Origin: Lachnospiraceae bacterium
GTDB lineage: Bacteria; Bacillota; Clostridia; Lachnospirales; Lachnospiraceae
Assembly (NCBI GenBank): GCA_017624835.1
Contig: JAGAMG010000020.1
Location: 1-63,043 of the forward strand
Reading direction: 5' to 3'
Length of the DNA: 63,043 bases
This document shows positions 7,088-16,897 of the stretch, piece by piece. The position numbers and the translations under genes are program-made. Under the pieces are notes generated by a model. The model was not told the origin of the DNA. It saw only the letters and a list, made by a program, of their open reading frames with translations, and made no database searches. Position 1 is the stretch's first letter; the number at the start of each line of letters is the position of its first letter.

Positions 7088-8169
7088 TATGCGTTCTCCT
7101 CCTCGAATTTCTTCATGAATTCAACAAGCTTTTCTACACCTTCGATAGGCATTGCATTGTAGATACTTGCACGCATACCGCCAACGCTTCTGTGACCCTT
7201 CAGGTTCTCAAAGCCTGCAGCCTTGGATTCCTTAATGAATTTTGCATCCAATTCATCGCTTCCGGTTACAAAAGGTACATTCATCAAAGAACGGTCTTCC
7301 TTACGAACGGTACCCTTGAAGAGCTTGCTCTCATCCAGGAAATCATAAAGAACTTTTGCCTTCTTCTCATTGCGCTCCTTCATTACCTCAAGACCGCCCA
7401 TCTTCTTTAACCACTTAAATACCTTACCACAGATATAGATACCATATGCAGGAGGGGTATTGTAAAGGGAATCGTTATCAGCATGGGTCTTGTAACGAAG
7501 CATGGTAGGTGTTCCGGGAAGTACATCCTCGGTAATTAAATCCTCACGGATAATCACGATTACCACACCTGCGGGTCCGATGTTCTTCTGAACACCTGCG
7601 TAAATGATGCCGTACTTGGTTACATCAACAGGCTCGGACAAAATACAGCTGGACATATCGGATACTAAAACCTTGCCCTTGGTATTAGGTAATGTCTTGA
7701 ATTTGGTTCCATAAATAGTATTGTTCTCACAGATATATACATAATCTGCATCCTCGCTGATAGGAAGATCGGAACAATCAGGTATATAAGAGAAGGTCTC
7801 ATCCTCAGAAGTAGCAATCTTGTTTGCCTTACCAAAGAGACTTGCCTCAGCAAATGCTCTCTTTGCCCACTGTCCGGTTACAATGTAATCAGCAACCTTA
7901 TTCTTCATCAGGTTCATGGGAACCATTGCAAACTGCTGATGCGCGCCACCCTGCAGGAATAATACCTTGTAATTATCAGGAATGTTCATTAATTCTCTTA
8001 AATCAGCTTCCGCTTCTTTAATGATGGTTTCATAATCTTTGGAACGATGACTCATCTCCATAACGGACATGCCGGTTCCTTTGTAGTCAAGCATTTCCTC
8101 TGCTGCTTCTTTTAATACTTCCTCAGGTAATACTGCAGGACCTGCGGAAAAGTTATACACTCTAGCCAT
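7087..8169 (-). CDS. serC: Phosphoserine aminotransferase
   Basis: 360 aa. A PLP enzyme that turns 3-phosphohydroxypyruvate and glutamate into phosphoserine, the step after SerA. It starts with the typical MARVYNFSAGPAVLPEEVL. The PLP lysine lies in YAGVQKNIGPAG near residue 195, and GHRSVGGMRASIYNA is the conserved C-terminal Arg motif. A start nine codons further upstream is possible, but GAGGAGGT lies eight bases before the ATG at 8169, which decides for the shorter form. Followed directly by serA. No serB is in this window. Confidence 0.95.
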   Translation of the reverse strand: MARVYNFSAGPAVLPEEVLKEAAEEMLDYKGTGMSVMEMSHRSKDYETIIKEAEADLRELMNIPDNYKVLFLQGGAHQQFAMVPMNLMKNKVADYIVTGQWAKRAFAEASLFGKANKIATSEDETFSYIPDCSDLPISEDADYVYICENNTIYGTKFKTLPNTKGKVLVSDMSSCILSEPVDVTKYGIIYAGVQKNIGPAGVVIVIIREDLITEDVLPGTPTMLRYKTHADNDSLYNTPPAYGIYICGKVFKWLKKMGGLEVMKERNEKKAKVLYDFLDESKLFKGTVRKEDRSLMNVPFVTGSDELDAKFIKESKAAGFENLKGHRSVGGMRASIYNAMPIEGVEKLVEFMKKFEEENA

Positions 8170-8222
8170 TTTCACGACCTCCTCAAAATTTTTCATAGGT
8201 TAATTTCTCAAGTATAATTTAT

Positions 8223-8251
8223 AGAATATACTCTCTTTTTACTTTAGTCAA
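8223..8251 (-). promoter_or_regulatory. Promoter of serC-serA
   Basis: TTGACT (plus 8246-8251), 17-bp spacer, TATTCT (8223-8228) on the minus strand, ending 54 bp before the serC start. It lies between the transpeptidase stop (8312) and serC in an AT-rich gap. Confidence 0.7.
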
Positions 8252-8311
8252 GTACATTGTTAAATTATTTTGTTAATTTTTTTTCAAACCACTTAATATA
8301 CCCTATCTGCT

Positions 8312-9730
8312 TTAGTAATACATAACCACCGGAGTACCTATTTCTGCCAGTTCATAAATCTCCGGCATCACCTTAGAGGGCACATTAATACATCCGTGGG
8401 AACCGTCTGTTTTGTAGATATCTCCACCAAATTCAGAACGCCAATTAGCATCATGAATACCGATACCACGATTTACAGGCATCCAGAATTTTACCGGAGA
8501 AGCATATCCGGGACCACGCAAAACTCTATTTTTCTGCATATTATAAACATAATTTACGCCTTCCGGGGTACTCATACGGCGTCTTTCATTACCGGTCACC
8601 ACATCTGTCTCGATTTCTATTTTCCCATCCACATAAAAATAAAGCTTCTGATTGGTCATATCCACTTCAATATAGGTGTCTCCGATATCATTTTTCCCCC
8701 GCACAGTACCCATTCTCTTATATTCAGGTATATGCGATTGCACTTTCTTAGTATGCATCTGGGGCTTCAGAAGATTTTCCATCAGGAAATCCACTTCTGC
8801 CTTCTGGTCAATAGTCGTACCATGGGTTCCTTTGGATAAAGTGATGATATCTCCTCTGGTGCTTTGAAACTCTCGTTCCTTCCCATAGGTATCATAAATT
8901 TCGCATAAATCAGCCACAAATTTTACGACTGCTTCTTCTGATATCATCAAACTTCCATTTTCATCCAAAACCGGAATTCCGTTTTCCGTTGCCAAAAAGC
9001 CTGCCATAACAGCGGGGGTAAAGGCAAGCTTATCCTGCTCATCCTCACCCATATCATAAACAAGTCCGCATTGCTGGAAAGCCTCTATTTTTTCCCAGAG
9101 CTTCACTTGTTCTTCCTGCTCTTTTGATAAAGGAATATCGTAATAGCAATCCAACGTTCCCATATCAATGCCAAACTCTTCCCTCTCAATAGCAGCTATC
9201 AGCTCCTGAAATACCATATCCGTATCCAGACGATGACTCAGGCAATCATATAACCGGTATCCGTCTGTTTTATTCTTTCCCAGCACAAATACCTTTACCT
9301 GTTGTAATTCCTGCTTAACGGGCTCTATTTCTTCAAAAAGCGCCTTTAACAATTGCTCATTATAGGAAGTCTGGGGAATAATTTCATGATTTTTTGAAAA
9401 AAATACATTTTCAATCCACATCCATGAATTTTGCTGTTTAATATATGCGTTTATAGGTGTAAGGTAATCCACCCTGTAATCAGCTTCTGCAAGGGAAATC
9501 TCATGGTTATTTCCATCACTGTCCGTTATTACAACAACGGGAGCTTCTATCTTAGATAAAAGCTCCTCACTTACCTGTTCTGCTGTTTTTCCGGTGCAAT
9601 ACACACCATTAATCCAAGTATTTGGGCAAAAAGCCTGTCGGTAATAAAAAGCAAGACTAATATAGCCTGCCAATAGAATAACAACAACCAGACCTGCAAT
9701 TCCCAAGCCTATCTTATGTATCGTTTTCAT
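8312..9730 (-). CDS. L,D-transpeptidase (YkuD) with PG_binding_4 region
   Basis: 472 aa. One N-terminal membrane anchor (residues 7-27) places the rest outside the cell. Residues 30-330 are the alpha/beta repeats usual upstream of YkuD domains in Clostridia (PG_binding_4-like, also seen in VanW-type proteins). The YkuD domain spans about 350-472 with the catalytic motif HGCINVPS near residue 443 and the upstream GIHDANWR. These enzymes make 3-3 cross-links in peptidoglycan through an acyl-Cys intermediate. The ATG overlaps the ilvB stop (TAATG), an odd partner for a cell-wall gene. Confidence 0.92.
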   Translation of the reverse strand: MKTIHKIGLGIAGLVVVILLAGYISLAFYYRQAFCPNTWINGVYCTGKTAEQVSEELLSKIEAPVVVITDSDGNNHEISLAEADYRVDYLTPINAYIKQQNSWMWIENVFFSKNHEIIPQTSYNEQLLKALFEEIEPVKQELQQVKVFVLGKNKTDGYRLYDCLSHRLDTDMVFQELIAAIEREEFGIDMGTLDCYYDIPLSKEQEEQVKLWEKIEAFQQCGLVYDMGEDEQDKLAFTPAVMAGFLATENGIPVLDENGSLMISEEAVVKFVADLCEIYDTYGKEREFQSTRGDIITLSKGTHGTTIDQKAEVDFLMENLLKPQMHTKKVQSHIPEYKRMGTVRGKNDIGDTYIEVDMTNQKLYFYVDGKIEIETDVVTGNERRRMSTPEGVNYVYNMQKNRVLRGPGYASPVKFWMPVNRGIGIHDANWRSEFGGDIYKTDGSHGCINVPSKVMPEIYELAEIGTPVVMYY

Positions 9731-11412
9731 TACTCTTGCCTTTTTAAATCGTCTCCGTCAAACACTTCATTGATAGGTGCTCCTGCCGGAACCATAGGAA
9801 ATACCTTATCATCCTCAGGAATCATACACTCAATTAATACAGGAGCCTTCAGTGCTATTGCCTTCTCAATGGCAGGTGCCACCTCTTCCTTGGTAGTAAC
9901 ACGGATTGCAGTACATCCAAGACCTTCCGCAACCTTGCAGAAATCCACCTTATCATTTAACACCGTCTGAGAATATCTTTTTCCATAGAATAAGGTCTGC
10001 CACTGGCGTACCATACCCAATACATGATTGTTAATAACCACCTGAATAATGGGAATATTGTAACGTGATGCAGTTGCAAGCTCATTCATATTCATTCTAA
10101 AGCAGCCGTCACCTGCAATATTCACACAGATTTTATCGGGCTGTCCTACCTGAGCACCGATACATGCCCCAAGACCATAGCCCATGGTTCCCAATCCACC
10201 GGAGGAAAGGAAGGTACGGGGTTGTGTATATTTATAATACTGCGCCGCCCACATCTGATGCTGTCCTACATCAGTAGTAATTAATGCCTCGCCCTTGGTA
10301 ATCCGGTCGAGTTCTTCTATTACATAAGGACAGGACAATTTCTCATCCTCATATTTCAAAGGATAAATCTCCTTCATATCCTTGATGGTATCCATCCATT
10401 CCTTATGCTCCTGGGGATCCAATTTTGCATTTAATTCAGTTAAAATAGCTTTTAAATCACCTACCAGGGAAGCGTCCACACGGATATTTTTATTAATTTC
10501 CGCCGCATCAATATCAATGTGAATAATCTTGGCATCCTCTGCAAATTTCTTAGGATTACCAATTACACGGTCTGAGAATCTTGCACCAAGCGCAACCAAT
10601 AAATCACACTGACTAACTCCCAGATTAGAAGTCTTAGTACCATGCATACCAATCATACCGGTATAACGGTCACTTCTTCCGTTGAAGGCACCCTTACCCA
10701 TCAGGGTATCACATACGGGAGCATCCAGCTTTTCTGCAAATTCTGCAACTTCTGTAGCAGCATCTGAAATAATGGCACCACCACCCAAATAAATATAAGG
10801 TTTCTTGGCAGCCTTTATGTATGTAAGCACCTGTTCCATGTCTGCTTCGGAATAGTTAGTTACTCGCTTCTGCTCTTTCTCAATTTCCTTTGGTGTAAAC
10901 TCGCAAACAGCTGCTGTTACATCCTTTGTAATATCTACAAGCACAGGACCGGGACGACCACTTTTTGCAATGGCAAATGCCTTACGAATGGTATCTGCCA
11001 ATTCTTCCACATTTTTTACAATATAACCATGTTTGGTAATAGGCATGGTAACACCGGCAATATCAATCTCCTGAAAGCTGTCCTTACCCAACATGGGAAG
11101 GGTTACGTTAGCTGTAATTGCCACCATGGGAACGGAATCCATATAGGCAGTTGCAATACCGGTTACCAGATTGGTAGCACCGGGACCGCTGGTTGCCATA
11201 CAGACACCCACCTTACCGGTTGCTCTGGCATAACCGTCTGCCGCATGGGCAGCACCCTGCTCATGGGATGTCAATACATGTCTGATTTCATCACTATGCT
11301 TATAAAGTGCATCGTATATATTTAAAATTGCTCCTCCGGGATAACCAAATACGGTATCCACACCCTGCTCTTTTAAACATTCTACTACTATTTCTGAACC
11401 ATTTAACTGCAT
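9730..11412 (-). CDS. ilvB: Acetolactate synthase, large catalytic subunit
   Basis: 560 aa. A thiamine-diphosphate enzyme that condenses two pyruvates to acetolactate, or pyruvate with 2-oxobutyrate, the first common step to valine, leucine and isoleucine. The N-terminal PYR domain has the catalytic Glu in TSHEQGAAHAADGYARA (about residue 51). The central domain binds FAD. The C-terminal TPP motif starts GDGCFRMNMNELATA near residue 440. GGAGG precedes the ATG. It follows ilvD by 51 bp. No small regulatory subunit (ilvN) is next to it. Confidence 0.95.
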   Translation of the reverse strand: MQLNGSEIVVECLKEQGVDTVFGYPGGAILNIYDALYKHSDEIRHVLTSHEQGAAHAADGYARATGKVGVCMATSGPGATNLVTGIATAYMDSVPMVAITANVTLPMLGKDSFQEIDIAGVTMPITKHGYIVKNVEELADTIRKAFAIAKSGRPGPVLVDITKDVTAAVCEFTPKEIEKEQKRVTNYSEADMEQVLTYIKAAKKPYIYLGGGAIISDAATEVAEFAEKLDAPVCDTLMGKGAFNGRSDRYTGMIGMHGTKTSNLGVSQCDLLVALGARFSDRVIGNPKKFAEDAKIIHIDIDAAEINKNIRVDASLVGDLKAILTELNAKLDPQEHKEWMDTIKDMKEIYPLKYEDEKLSCPYVIEELDRITKGEALITTDVGQHQMWAAQYYKYTQPRTFLSSGGLGTMGYGLGACIGAQVGQPDKICVNIAGDGCFRMNMNELATASRYNIPIIQVVINNHVLGMVRQWQTLFYGKRYSQTVLNDKVDFCKVAEGLGCTAIRVTTKEEVAPAIEKAIALKAPVLIECMIPEDDKVFPMVPAGAPINEVFDGDDLKRQE

Positions 11413-11463
11413 TTATTATTCCTCCAAATGTATCTTTGCATTTATTGGGTTACGAAGCAACTA

Positions 11464-13137
11464 CTACTTCTTGGAAGGTACCTCTAATACTGCACCTCTG
11501 TTACCGCTGGTAACCAGTTCACGATATCTTGACAAGTAGCCTGTTGTTACCTTAGGCTCTCTGGGCTGCCATTTTGCTTTTCTGGCTGCCATTTCTTCAT
11601 CAGATACCAATACATCCAGCTTATTCTCAGGTATATTGATACGAATGGTATCTCCCTCTTCTACCAATGCGATAGGACCGCCTACTGCAGCCTCAGGGGA
11701 CACATGTCCGATGGACGCACCACGGGATGCACCGGAGAAACGACCATCTGTAATCAATGCCACGCTGGAACCCAGTCCCATACCTGCAATGGCAGAGGTA
11801 GGATTCAGCATCTCACGCATACCGGGACCACCCTTAGGACCTTCATAACGGATAACTACTACATCACCTGCCACTATCTTGCCGGACTTAATGGCATCGA
11901 TAGCATCCTCTTCACAATCAAATACTCTTGCAGGACCTTCATGTACCATCATTTCAGGTACCACTGCGGAACGCTTTACTACACCGCTGTCAGGTGCCAG
12001 ATTACCCTTTAAGATTGCAATGCCACCTGTCTCAGAATAGGGATTCTCCACAGGACGGATTACCTCAGGATTTCTATTGAAACAATTCTTAATATTTTCA
12101 CCGATGGTTGTACCATTTACAGTCATACAATCCAAATTTAACAAATTCTTCTTGGTAAGCTCATTCATTACTGCATAAACACCGCCAGCCTCATTCAAAT
12201 CCTCCATGTAGGTAGGACCTGCAGGTGCCAAATGGCAAAGGTTAGGAGTCTTTGCAGACAATTCGTTAGCAATATCAAGATTCAAATCCACACCAGCTTC
12301 TCTTGCAATGGCAGGTAGATGGAGCATGGAGTTGGTGGAGCATCCTAGTGCCATATCCACAGTGAGGGCATTCATAAAGGCATCCTCGGTCATAATATCA
12401 CGAGGCTTGATATCCTTCTCAACCAATTCCATAATCTTCATACCGGCATGCTTTGCCAGACGAATACGCTCAGAATAAACTGCAGGAATGGTGCCATTTC
12501 CTCTTAAGCCCATACCGATTGCCTCGGTCAGACAGTTCATGGAATTTGCAGTGTACATACCGGAGCAGGAGCCACAGGTAGGACATGCCTTCTCTTCATA
12601 TTCACAAAGCTTTTCCTGAGTCATGGTACCTGCTGCTACGCTTCCTACTGCTTCAAACATGGAAGAAAGACTGGTTTTATGTCCGTCAATTCTACCTGCC
12701 AGCATGGGACCGCCTGATACAAAAATGGTAGGGATATTTAATCTTGCAGCAGCCATTAAAAGCCCGGGTACATTCTTATCACAGTTAGGGATGCATACCA
12801 ATCCGTCAAAACCATGTGCCATTGCCATACATTCTGTACTGTCAGCAATCAAATCTCTGGTAACCAGAGAATACTTCATTCCGATATGTCCCATTGCAAT
12901 ACCGTCACAAACAGCAATTGCAGGGAATACTACAGGAGTACCACCAGCCATGGCAACACCCATTTTTACCGCCTCTGTAATCTTATCCAAATTCATATGT
13001 CCGGGTACTATTTCATTGTAAGAGCTGACAATACCAATCATGGGGCGTCTGCGCTCTTCCTCGGTATATCCAAGTGCATTAAAAAGACTTCTATGTGGTG
13101 CCTGTGCGTTACCGCATTTTACAGAATCACTTCTCAT
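11464..13137 (-). CDS. ilvD: Dihydroxy-acid dehydratase
   Basis: 557 aa. Dehydrates 2,3-dihydroxy-isovalerate or -methylvalerate to the 2-oxo acids, the third step of valine and isoleucine synthesis. The iron-sulfur ligands are in CDKNVPG (about 119) and in [17 protein letters not shown] (about 191). The C-terminal signature [12 protein letters not shown] is present. Full family length, GGAGG ahead of the ATG. It lies between leuB and ilvB on the same strand with short gaps, so the three likely form one branched-chain operon. Confidence 0.96.
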   Translation of the reverse strand: MRSDSVKCGNAQAPHRSLFNALGYTEEERRRPMIGIVSSYNEIVPGHMNLDKITEAVKMGVAMAGGTPVVFPAIAVCDGIAMGHIGMKYSLVTRDLIADSTECMAMAHGFDGLVCIPNCDKNVPGLLMAAARLNIPTIFVSGGPMLAGRIDGHKTSLSSMFEAVGSVAAGTMTQEKLCEYEEKACPTCGSCSGMYTANSMNCLTEAIGMGLRGNGTIPAVYSERIRLAKHAGMKIMELVEKDIKPRDIMTEDAFMNALTVDMALGCSTNSMLHLPAIAREAGVDLNLDIANELSAKTPNLCHLAPAGPTYMEDLNEAGGVYAVMNELTKKNLLNLDCMTVNGTTIGENIKNCFNRNPEVIRPVENPYSETGGIAILKGNLAPDSGVVKRSAVVPEMMVHEGPARVFDCEEDAIDAIKSGKIVAGDVVVIRYEGPKGGPGMREMLNPTSAIAGMGLGSSVALITDGRFSGASRGASIGHVSPEAAVGGPIALVEEGDTIRINIPENKLDVLVSDEEMAARKAKWQPREPKVTTGYLSRYRELVTSGNRGAVLEVPSKK

Positions 13138-13189
13138 TCTTATATCCTCCGTTTATTAAAAATTCTTTTATTGTGGGATTACATCCGCA

Positions 13190-14272
13190 TTAAATTCTTT
13201 CAGCCAAAAGACTTCCCATTTCGCTACATCCTACCTGCTTACATCCCTCAGACATAATATCAATGGTACGATATCCTTCCTTCAAGACCTGTTTCACGGC
13301 AGCTTCAATTGCATCTGCTTCTTTATCCAAATCAAAGCTGTAACGAAGCATCATAGCCGCACTTAAAATGGTTGCAATAGGATTTGCAATATTTTGTCCT
13401 GCAATATCAGGTGCAGAACCATGACTGGGTTCATAAAGACCAAATTTGCTGTCATTTAAGCTGGCACTTGCAAGCATACCGATGGAGCCGGTTACCATAC
13501 TTGCCTCATCGGACAAAATATCACCAAACATATTCTCAGTCAGAATCACATCAAACTGTGCCGGATTCTTTACAAGCTGCATTGCACAGTTATCTACCAG
13601 CATATGCTCCAGAGTAACTTCAGGATAATCCTTGGCAACCTCTTCCACTACCTTTCTCCAAAGTCTTGAGGAATCCAAAACATTTGCCTTATCCACGCTG
13701 GTCACCTTCTTACCACGCTTCATGGCAATATCAAAGCCTTTAATGGCAATCCGACGGATTTCATTTTCATCATAAGTCAAGGTATCAATGGCTTTTCTGA
13801 TACCGTTTTCTTCAATGGTCTTACGCTCACCAAAATATAAACCACCGGTCAATTCACGCATAATCATCATATCAAAACCGGCTTTGCTGATTTCTTCTTT
13901 TAAAGGACATGCCGCTGCAAGCTCATCATAAAGAACTGCAGGACGCAAATTAGCAAACAGATTCAAAGCCTTTCTAAGTGCCAAAAGACCTGCCTCAGGA
14001 CGCTTATTGGGAGGCAACTGGTACCAAGGTGAGGTTGTGGTATTACCTCCAATGGAACCCATCAGAACCGCATCTGCAGCCTTTGCATCTGCAATTGCCT
14101 CATCGGTAAGAGGTACTCCATGCACATCAATGGATGCTCCACCCATAAGAATATCCTTATAAATCATCTTATGTCCGTATTTCAATGCCACACTATCCAA
14201 AACCTTTTTTGCCTCTGCTACAATCTCCGGTCCGATTCCGTCACCGGGAATACAGGTAATATGTAATTCCAT
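13190..14272 (-). CDS. leuB: 3-isopropylmalate dehydrogenase
   Basis: 360 aa. NAD-linked oxidative decarboxylation of 3-isopropylmalate, the third step of leucine synthesis. Motifs: opening [13 protein letters not shown], the substrate Arg region [42 protein letters not shown] and the NAD loop [23 protein letters not shown] four codons upstream is in frame, but GGAGG sits five bases before the ATG at 14272, so that start is chosen. First gene of leuB-ilvD-ilvB. leuA, leuC and leuD are not in the window. Confidence 0.95.
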   Translation of the reverse strand: MELHITCIPGDGIGPEIVAEAKKVLDSVALKYGHKMIYKDILMGGASIDVHGVPLTDEAIADAKAADAVLMGSIGGNTTTSPWYQLPPNKRPEAGLLALRKALNLFANLRPAVLYDELAAACPLKEEISKAGFDMMIMRELTGGLYFGERKTIEENGIRKAIDTLTYDENEIRRIAIKGFDIAMKRGKKVTSVDKANVLDSSRLWRKVVEEVAKDYPEVTLEHMLVDNCAMQLVKNPAQFDVILTENMFGDILSDEASMVTGSIGMLASASLNDSKFGLYEPSHGSAPDIAGQNIANPIATILSAAMMLRYSFDLDKEADAIEAAVKQVLKEGYRTIDIMSEGCKQVGCSEMGSLLAERI

Positions 14273-14349
14273 AACAACCTCCAACTATATTTCAATTTTT
14301 TAGTTTTTAAACTTTGACGTGGTACAGTACGAAAGACCACTGATTTTAG

Positions 14350-14379
14350 CAAAAAGGCAATGCCTAAACGGCACTGCCT
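14350..14379 (-). terminator. Terminator behind yajC
   Basis: Minus-strand stem of 10 bp, AGGCAGTGCC / GGCATTGCCT with one G-U and a 5-nt loop, followed by TTTTTG. It lies 19 bp after the yajC stop and ahead of leuB, so it separates the two units. A possible leuB promoter downstream is too weak to call. Confidence 0.75.
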
Positions 14380-14397
14380 AAAAATCTTTTATCATAA

Positions 14398-14724
14398 TTA
14401 ATTCTCACCGGGCTTTTCCACACGGTTGATTGCAGATTTTTCCATAGGGATACGGCAGTTCTTATTGTTACCAAATTCTACAATAACAGTATCATCCGCA
14501 ATATCAATAACAATACCATAAAAGCCTGATGTAGTCAGAACACAATCACCGATTTCCAAAGAAGAAATCATTGCAGCAACTCTCTTCTGCTCCTTCTTCT
14601 GAGGTCTCATTAAGAAAAACCACATTGCACCAAATAAAAGTGCATAAATAACGATGATTCCAATAGTACCCATGGTCTGTCCTGCCGCAGCAGCATCACT
14701 TGTACTTGTTAATAAAATACCCAT
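14398..14724 (-). CDS. yajC: Preprotein translocase subunit YajC
   Basis: 108 aa. One membrane helix at about residues 20-40 (GTIGIIVIYALLFGAMWFFL). The family signature MRPQKKEQKR follows immediately, then a small soluble domain with GDCVLTTSGFYGIV. YajC accompanies SecDF at the Sec translocon. GGAGG precedes the ATG. It lies 110 bp downstream of tgt, the usual neighbour order in bacteria (tgt then yajC), and ends in a terminator. secD/secF are not present here. Confidence 0.93.
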   Translation of the reverse strand: MGILLTSTSDAAAAGQTMGTIGIIVIYALLFGAMWFFLMRPQKKEQKRVAAMISSLEIGDCVLTTSGFYGIVIDIADDTVIVEFGNNKNCRIPMEKSAINRVEKPGEN

Positions 14725-14834
14725 TGTTCCTCCATTCCGACGTTAAACGCCTGTAAAAGCTATCTCAAATATCAATAATACACAATTTTTTACAGATGGG
14801 CAAGTCCTTTCTATAAAAAGTTTTTCTAAAAATT

Positions 14835-15974
14835 TTATTCCAAAGGGGTTGCCATATTCTGAAGCTTTTGCTTTTTGTATTCTGTAAATCTGCCCTCATC
14901 CAAAGCATTTCTGATTTCTTCCATCATGGTATTGTAGAAATACAGATTATGCAACACACAAAGGCGCATTCCCAGCATTTCCTTTGCCTTTAACAAATGA
15001 CGGATATAGGCTCTGGAATACCTCTGACAGGCAGGACAACCACAGCCCTCCTCAATGGGTCTGTCATCCAATTCGTACTTTGCATTAAACAAATTAATCT
15101 TCCCATGATTGGTATACAAATGACCATGACGTCCGTTTCTGGTAGGATATACACAATCAAAGAAATCAATTCCTCGTTCCACGCCCTCTAAAATATTGGC
15201 AGGGGTACCCACTCCCATCAGATATGTGGGCTTATTTACCGGCAAATAAGGCACCACTTCATCCAAAATGTGATACATTTCTTCATGGGATTCTCCCACA
15301 GCAAGTCCACCCACTGCATAACCATCCAAATCAAGCTCTGAAATTCGCTTGGCATGTTCTATTCTAATGTCCGGGAAAATGGCTCCCTGATTAATTCCAA
15401 ACAAAAGCTGATTTGGATTTACCGTATCCTCCAGACTGTTCAGACGCTTCATTTCTGCCTGACAACGCAAAAGCCATCTGGTAGTACGCTCTACAGAATC
15501 CTGTACATATCTTCTGTCTGCTTTACTGGGAGCACACTCATCAAAGGCCATAGCTATGGTAGAACCAAGATTGGACTGTATCTGCATACTTTCCTCCGGT
15601 CCCATAAAAATCTTCCGTCCATCAATATGGGAATTAAAATAAACCCCCTCTTCCTTAATTTTACGAAGTCCTGCCAATGAAAATACCTGAAAACCACCGG
15701 AATCCGTAAGAATGGGTTTATCCCAGGACATAAACTTATGCAAACCACCCAGTTGTTTAATCACCCTGTCGCCGGGGCGCACATGAAGGTGATAAGTATT
15801 GGAAAGCTCCACCTGAGTCTTAATCTGTTCTAAATCTGCAGTAGAAACTGCACCTTTAATCGCTGCAACAGTTCCTACATTCATAAATACAGGCGTCTGG
15901 ATGACGCCGTGCACTGTATGGAATTCGCCTCTCTTGGCTCTTCCTTCCTGTTTTAAAATATTATAGGTTGCCAT
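14835..15974 (-). CDS. tgt: tRNA-guanine transglycosylase (queuine synthesis)
   Basis: 379 aa. Exchanges guanine-34 for preQ1 in tRNAs with a GUN anticodon. The TIM-barrel has TDSGGFQVFSL (catalytic Asp about 96) and DCVYPTRNGRHG (nucleophile region, about 265). The C-terminal zinc site is CGCPACQRYSRAYIRHLL plus a later His (LHNLYFYN). Start taken at the ATG at 15974, which overlaps the preceding stop (TAATG) and has GGAGG eleven bases upstream. An in-frame start seven codons earlier would lie inside the upstream gene. Followed by yajC. Confidence 0.95.
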   Translation of the reverse strand: MATYNILKQEGRAKRGEFHTVHGVIQTPVFMNVGTVAAIKGAVSTADLEQIKTQVELSNTYHLHVRPGDRVIKQLGGLHKFMSWDKPILTDSGGFQVFSLAGLRKIKEEGVYFNSHIDGRKIFMGPEESMQIQSNLGSTIAMAFDECAPSKADRRYVQDSVERTTRWLLRCQAEMKRLNSLEDTVNPNQLLFGINQGAIFPDIRIEHAKRISELDLDGYAVGGLAVGESHEEMYHILDEVVPYLPVNKPTYLMGVGTPANILEGVERGIDFFDCVYPTRNGRHGHLYTNHGKINLFNAKYELDDRPIEEGCGCPACQRYSRAYIRHLLKAKEMLGMRLCVLHNLYFYNTMMEEIRNALDEGRFTEYKKQKLQNMATPLE

Positions 15975-16717
15975 TAATCTACATATTCCTCCCAAAATTC
16001 TTCCAAGGTTATTTCTTCTTCCATTATAATAGTAGCAGCTTCCTCTCCTACATAACGAAAATGCCAGGGCTCATATTCAATGCCTGTGATATATTCCTTG
16101 CCTAATGGATATCTTAAAATAAATCCATACTCACAGCTATGCTCCTCCAGCCACTTGCCTGCTTCTGTCTCTCCAAAACCTGCATCCAAGGAAGTATATT
16201 CACCGCATACAATATCCAGTGCCAAACCAATCTGATGCTCACTGGCTCCCGGAACGGTAACCGTTTCACTGGACACACGATACGCCTCTATATAGGACAT
16301 TCCCGTATTCATATAGCGTTTTATCTTTCGATTAAACAACATTTTCTGGCGTTCCATGTCTCGATAAGGGGAACAAATCATCAAGCCCACGCCATCTTCT
16401 CCTGCCGCCTGAATCATTCCATTTAAGTCATCCAAAACACGTTCGTCACATTTCATATTTCCCTGAATGGTTCCTAAAGTAAAGGTATAATCGTCAGGAA
16501 TGGAATTTTGCTTATTAATCAAAACCAGCCGCCAATCATCCTTAGAAAATTCGGTCTGTCCATTCTCCTTCCCATCCTGCTTCTGTGCGTCACGGGTGAT
16601 GGGATAAGAAAAACTACTAAAGAATAAAAAACACACCGACATAACCGTAAGTACTACAATGCGTTTTCCTATGTTCTTACAATATTTACTATAATTATTA
16701 TATTCCCTGATTACCAT
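15974..16717 (-). CDS. VanY-type D-alanyl-D-alanine carboxypeptidase
   Basis: 247 aa. N-terminal membrane anchor at about residues 18-38 (IVVLTVMSVCFLFFSSFSYP), then an extracellular zinc peptidase of the M15B family. Metal ligands are visible in GASEHQIGLALDIV (His and Asp, about 165-177) and EPWHFRYVG (His, about 223). These enzymes trim the terminal D-Ala from peptidoglycan stem peptides. Its stop overlaps the tgt start, so both are probably made from one mRNA. The ribosome site before the ATG is weak (AAGGA lies 15 bases away). A role in vancomycin resistance cannot be inferred, since no other van genes are here. Confidence 0.88.
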   Translation of the reverse strand: MVIREYNNYSKYCKNIGKRIVVLTVMSVCFLFFSSFSYPITRDAQKQDGKENGQTEFSKDDWRLVLINKQNSIPDDYTFTLGTIQGNMKCDERVLDDLNGMIQAAGEDGVGLMICSPYRDMERQKMLFNRKIKRYMNTGMSYIEAYRVSSETVTVPGASEHQIGLALDIVCGEYTSLDAGFGETEAGKWLEEHSCEYGFILRYPLGKEYITGIEYEPWHFRYVGEEAATIIMEEEITLEEFWEEYVD

Positions 16718-16817
16718 TGTTCTTCTATTAAAATCCTTCTTTATTTTATCGTCTAAATTTTATCCGTACCTATATTATCACACTTTTTTGTAATGTGCAT
16801 CATTTTCCCAAAAAAAG

Positions 16818-16846
16818 TTGCTATTTTCTTTTATCTTCGTTATACT
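16818..16846 (+). promoter_or_regulatory. Promoter of aroC
   Basis: TTGCTA (16818-16823), 17-bp spacer, TATACT (16841-16846). The start codon is 52 bp downstream and preceded by GGAGG. Confidence 0.7.
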
Positions 16847-16897
16847 ACAAAAGTAATTTCTACATAAATTCACTTCTAAACATGGAGGATAAAAGAT

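Noticed and set aside
14285-14397. A leucine leader peptide or T-box ahead of leuB
   Set aside because: No run of Leu codons, no specifier loop or T-box bulge sequence; only the yajC terminator and a weak promoter-like stretch are seen.
15974-16717. Vancomycin-resistance VanY
   Set aside because: Family match is real but no vanS/R/H/A/X-type genes are near; a cell-wall trimming role is more cautious.
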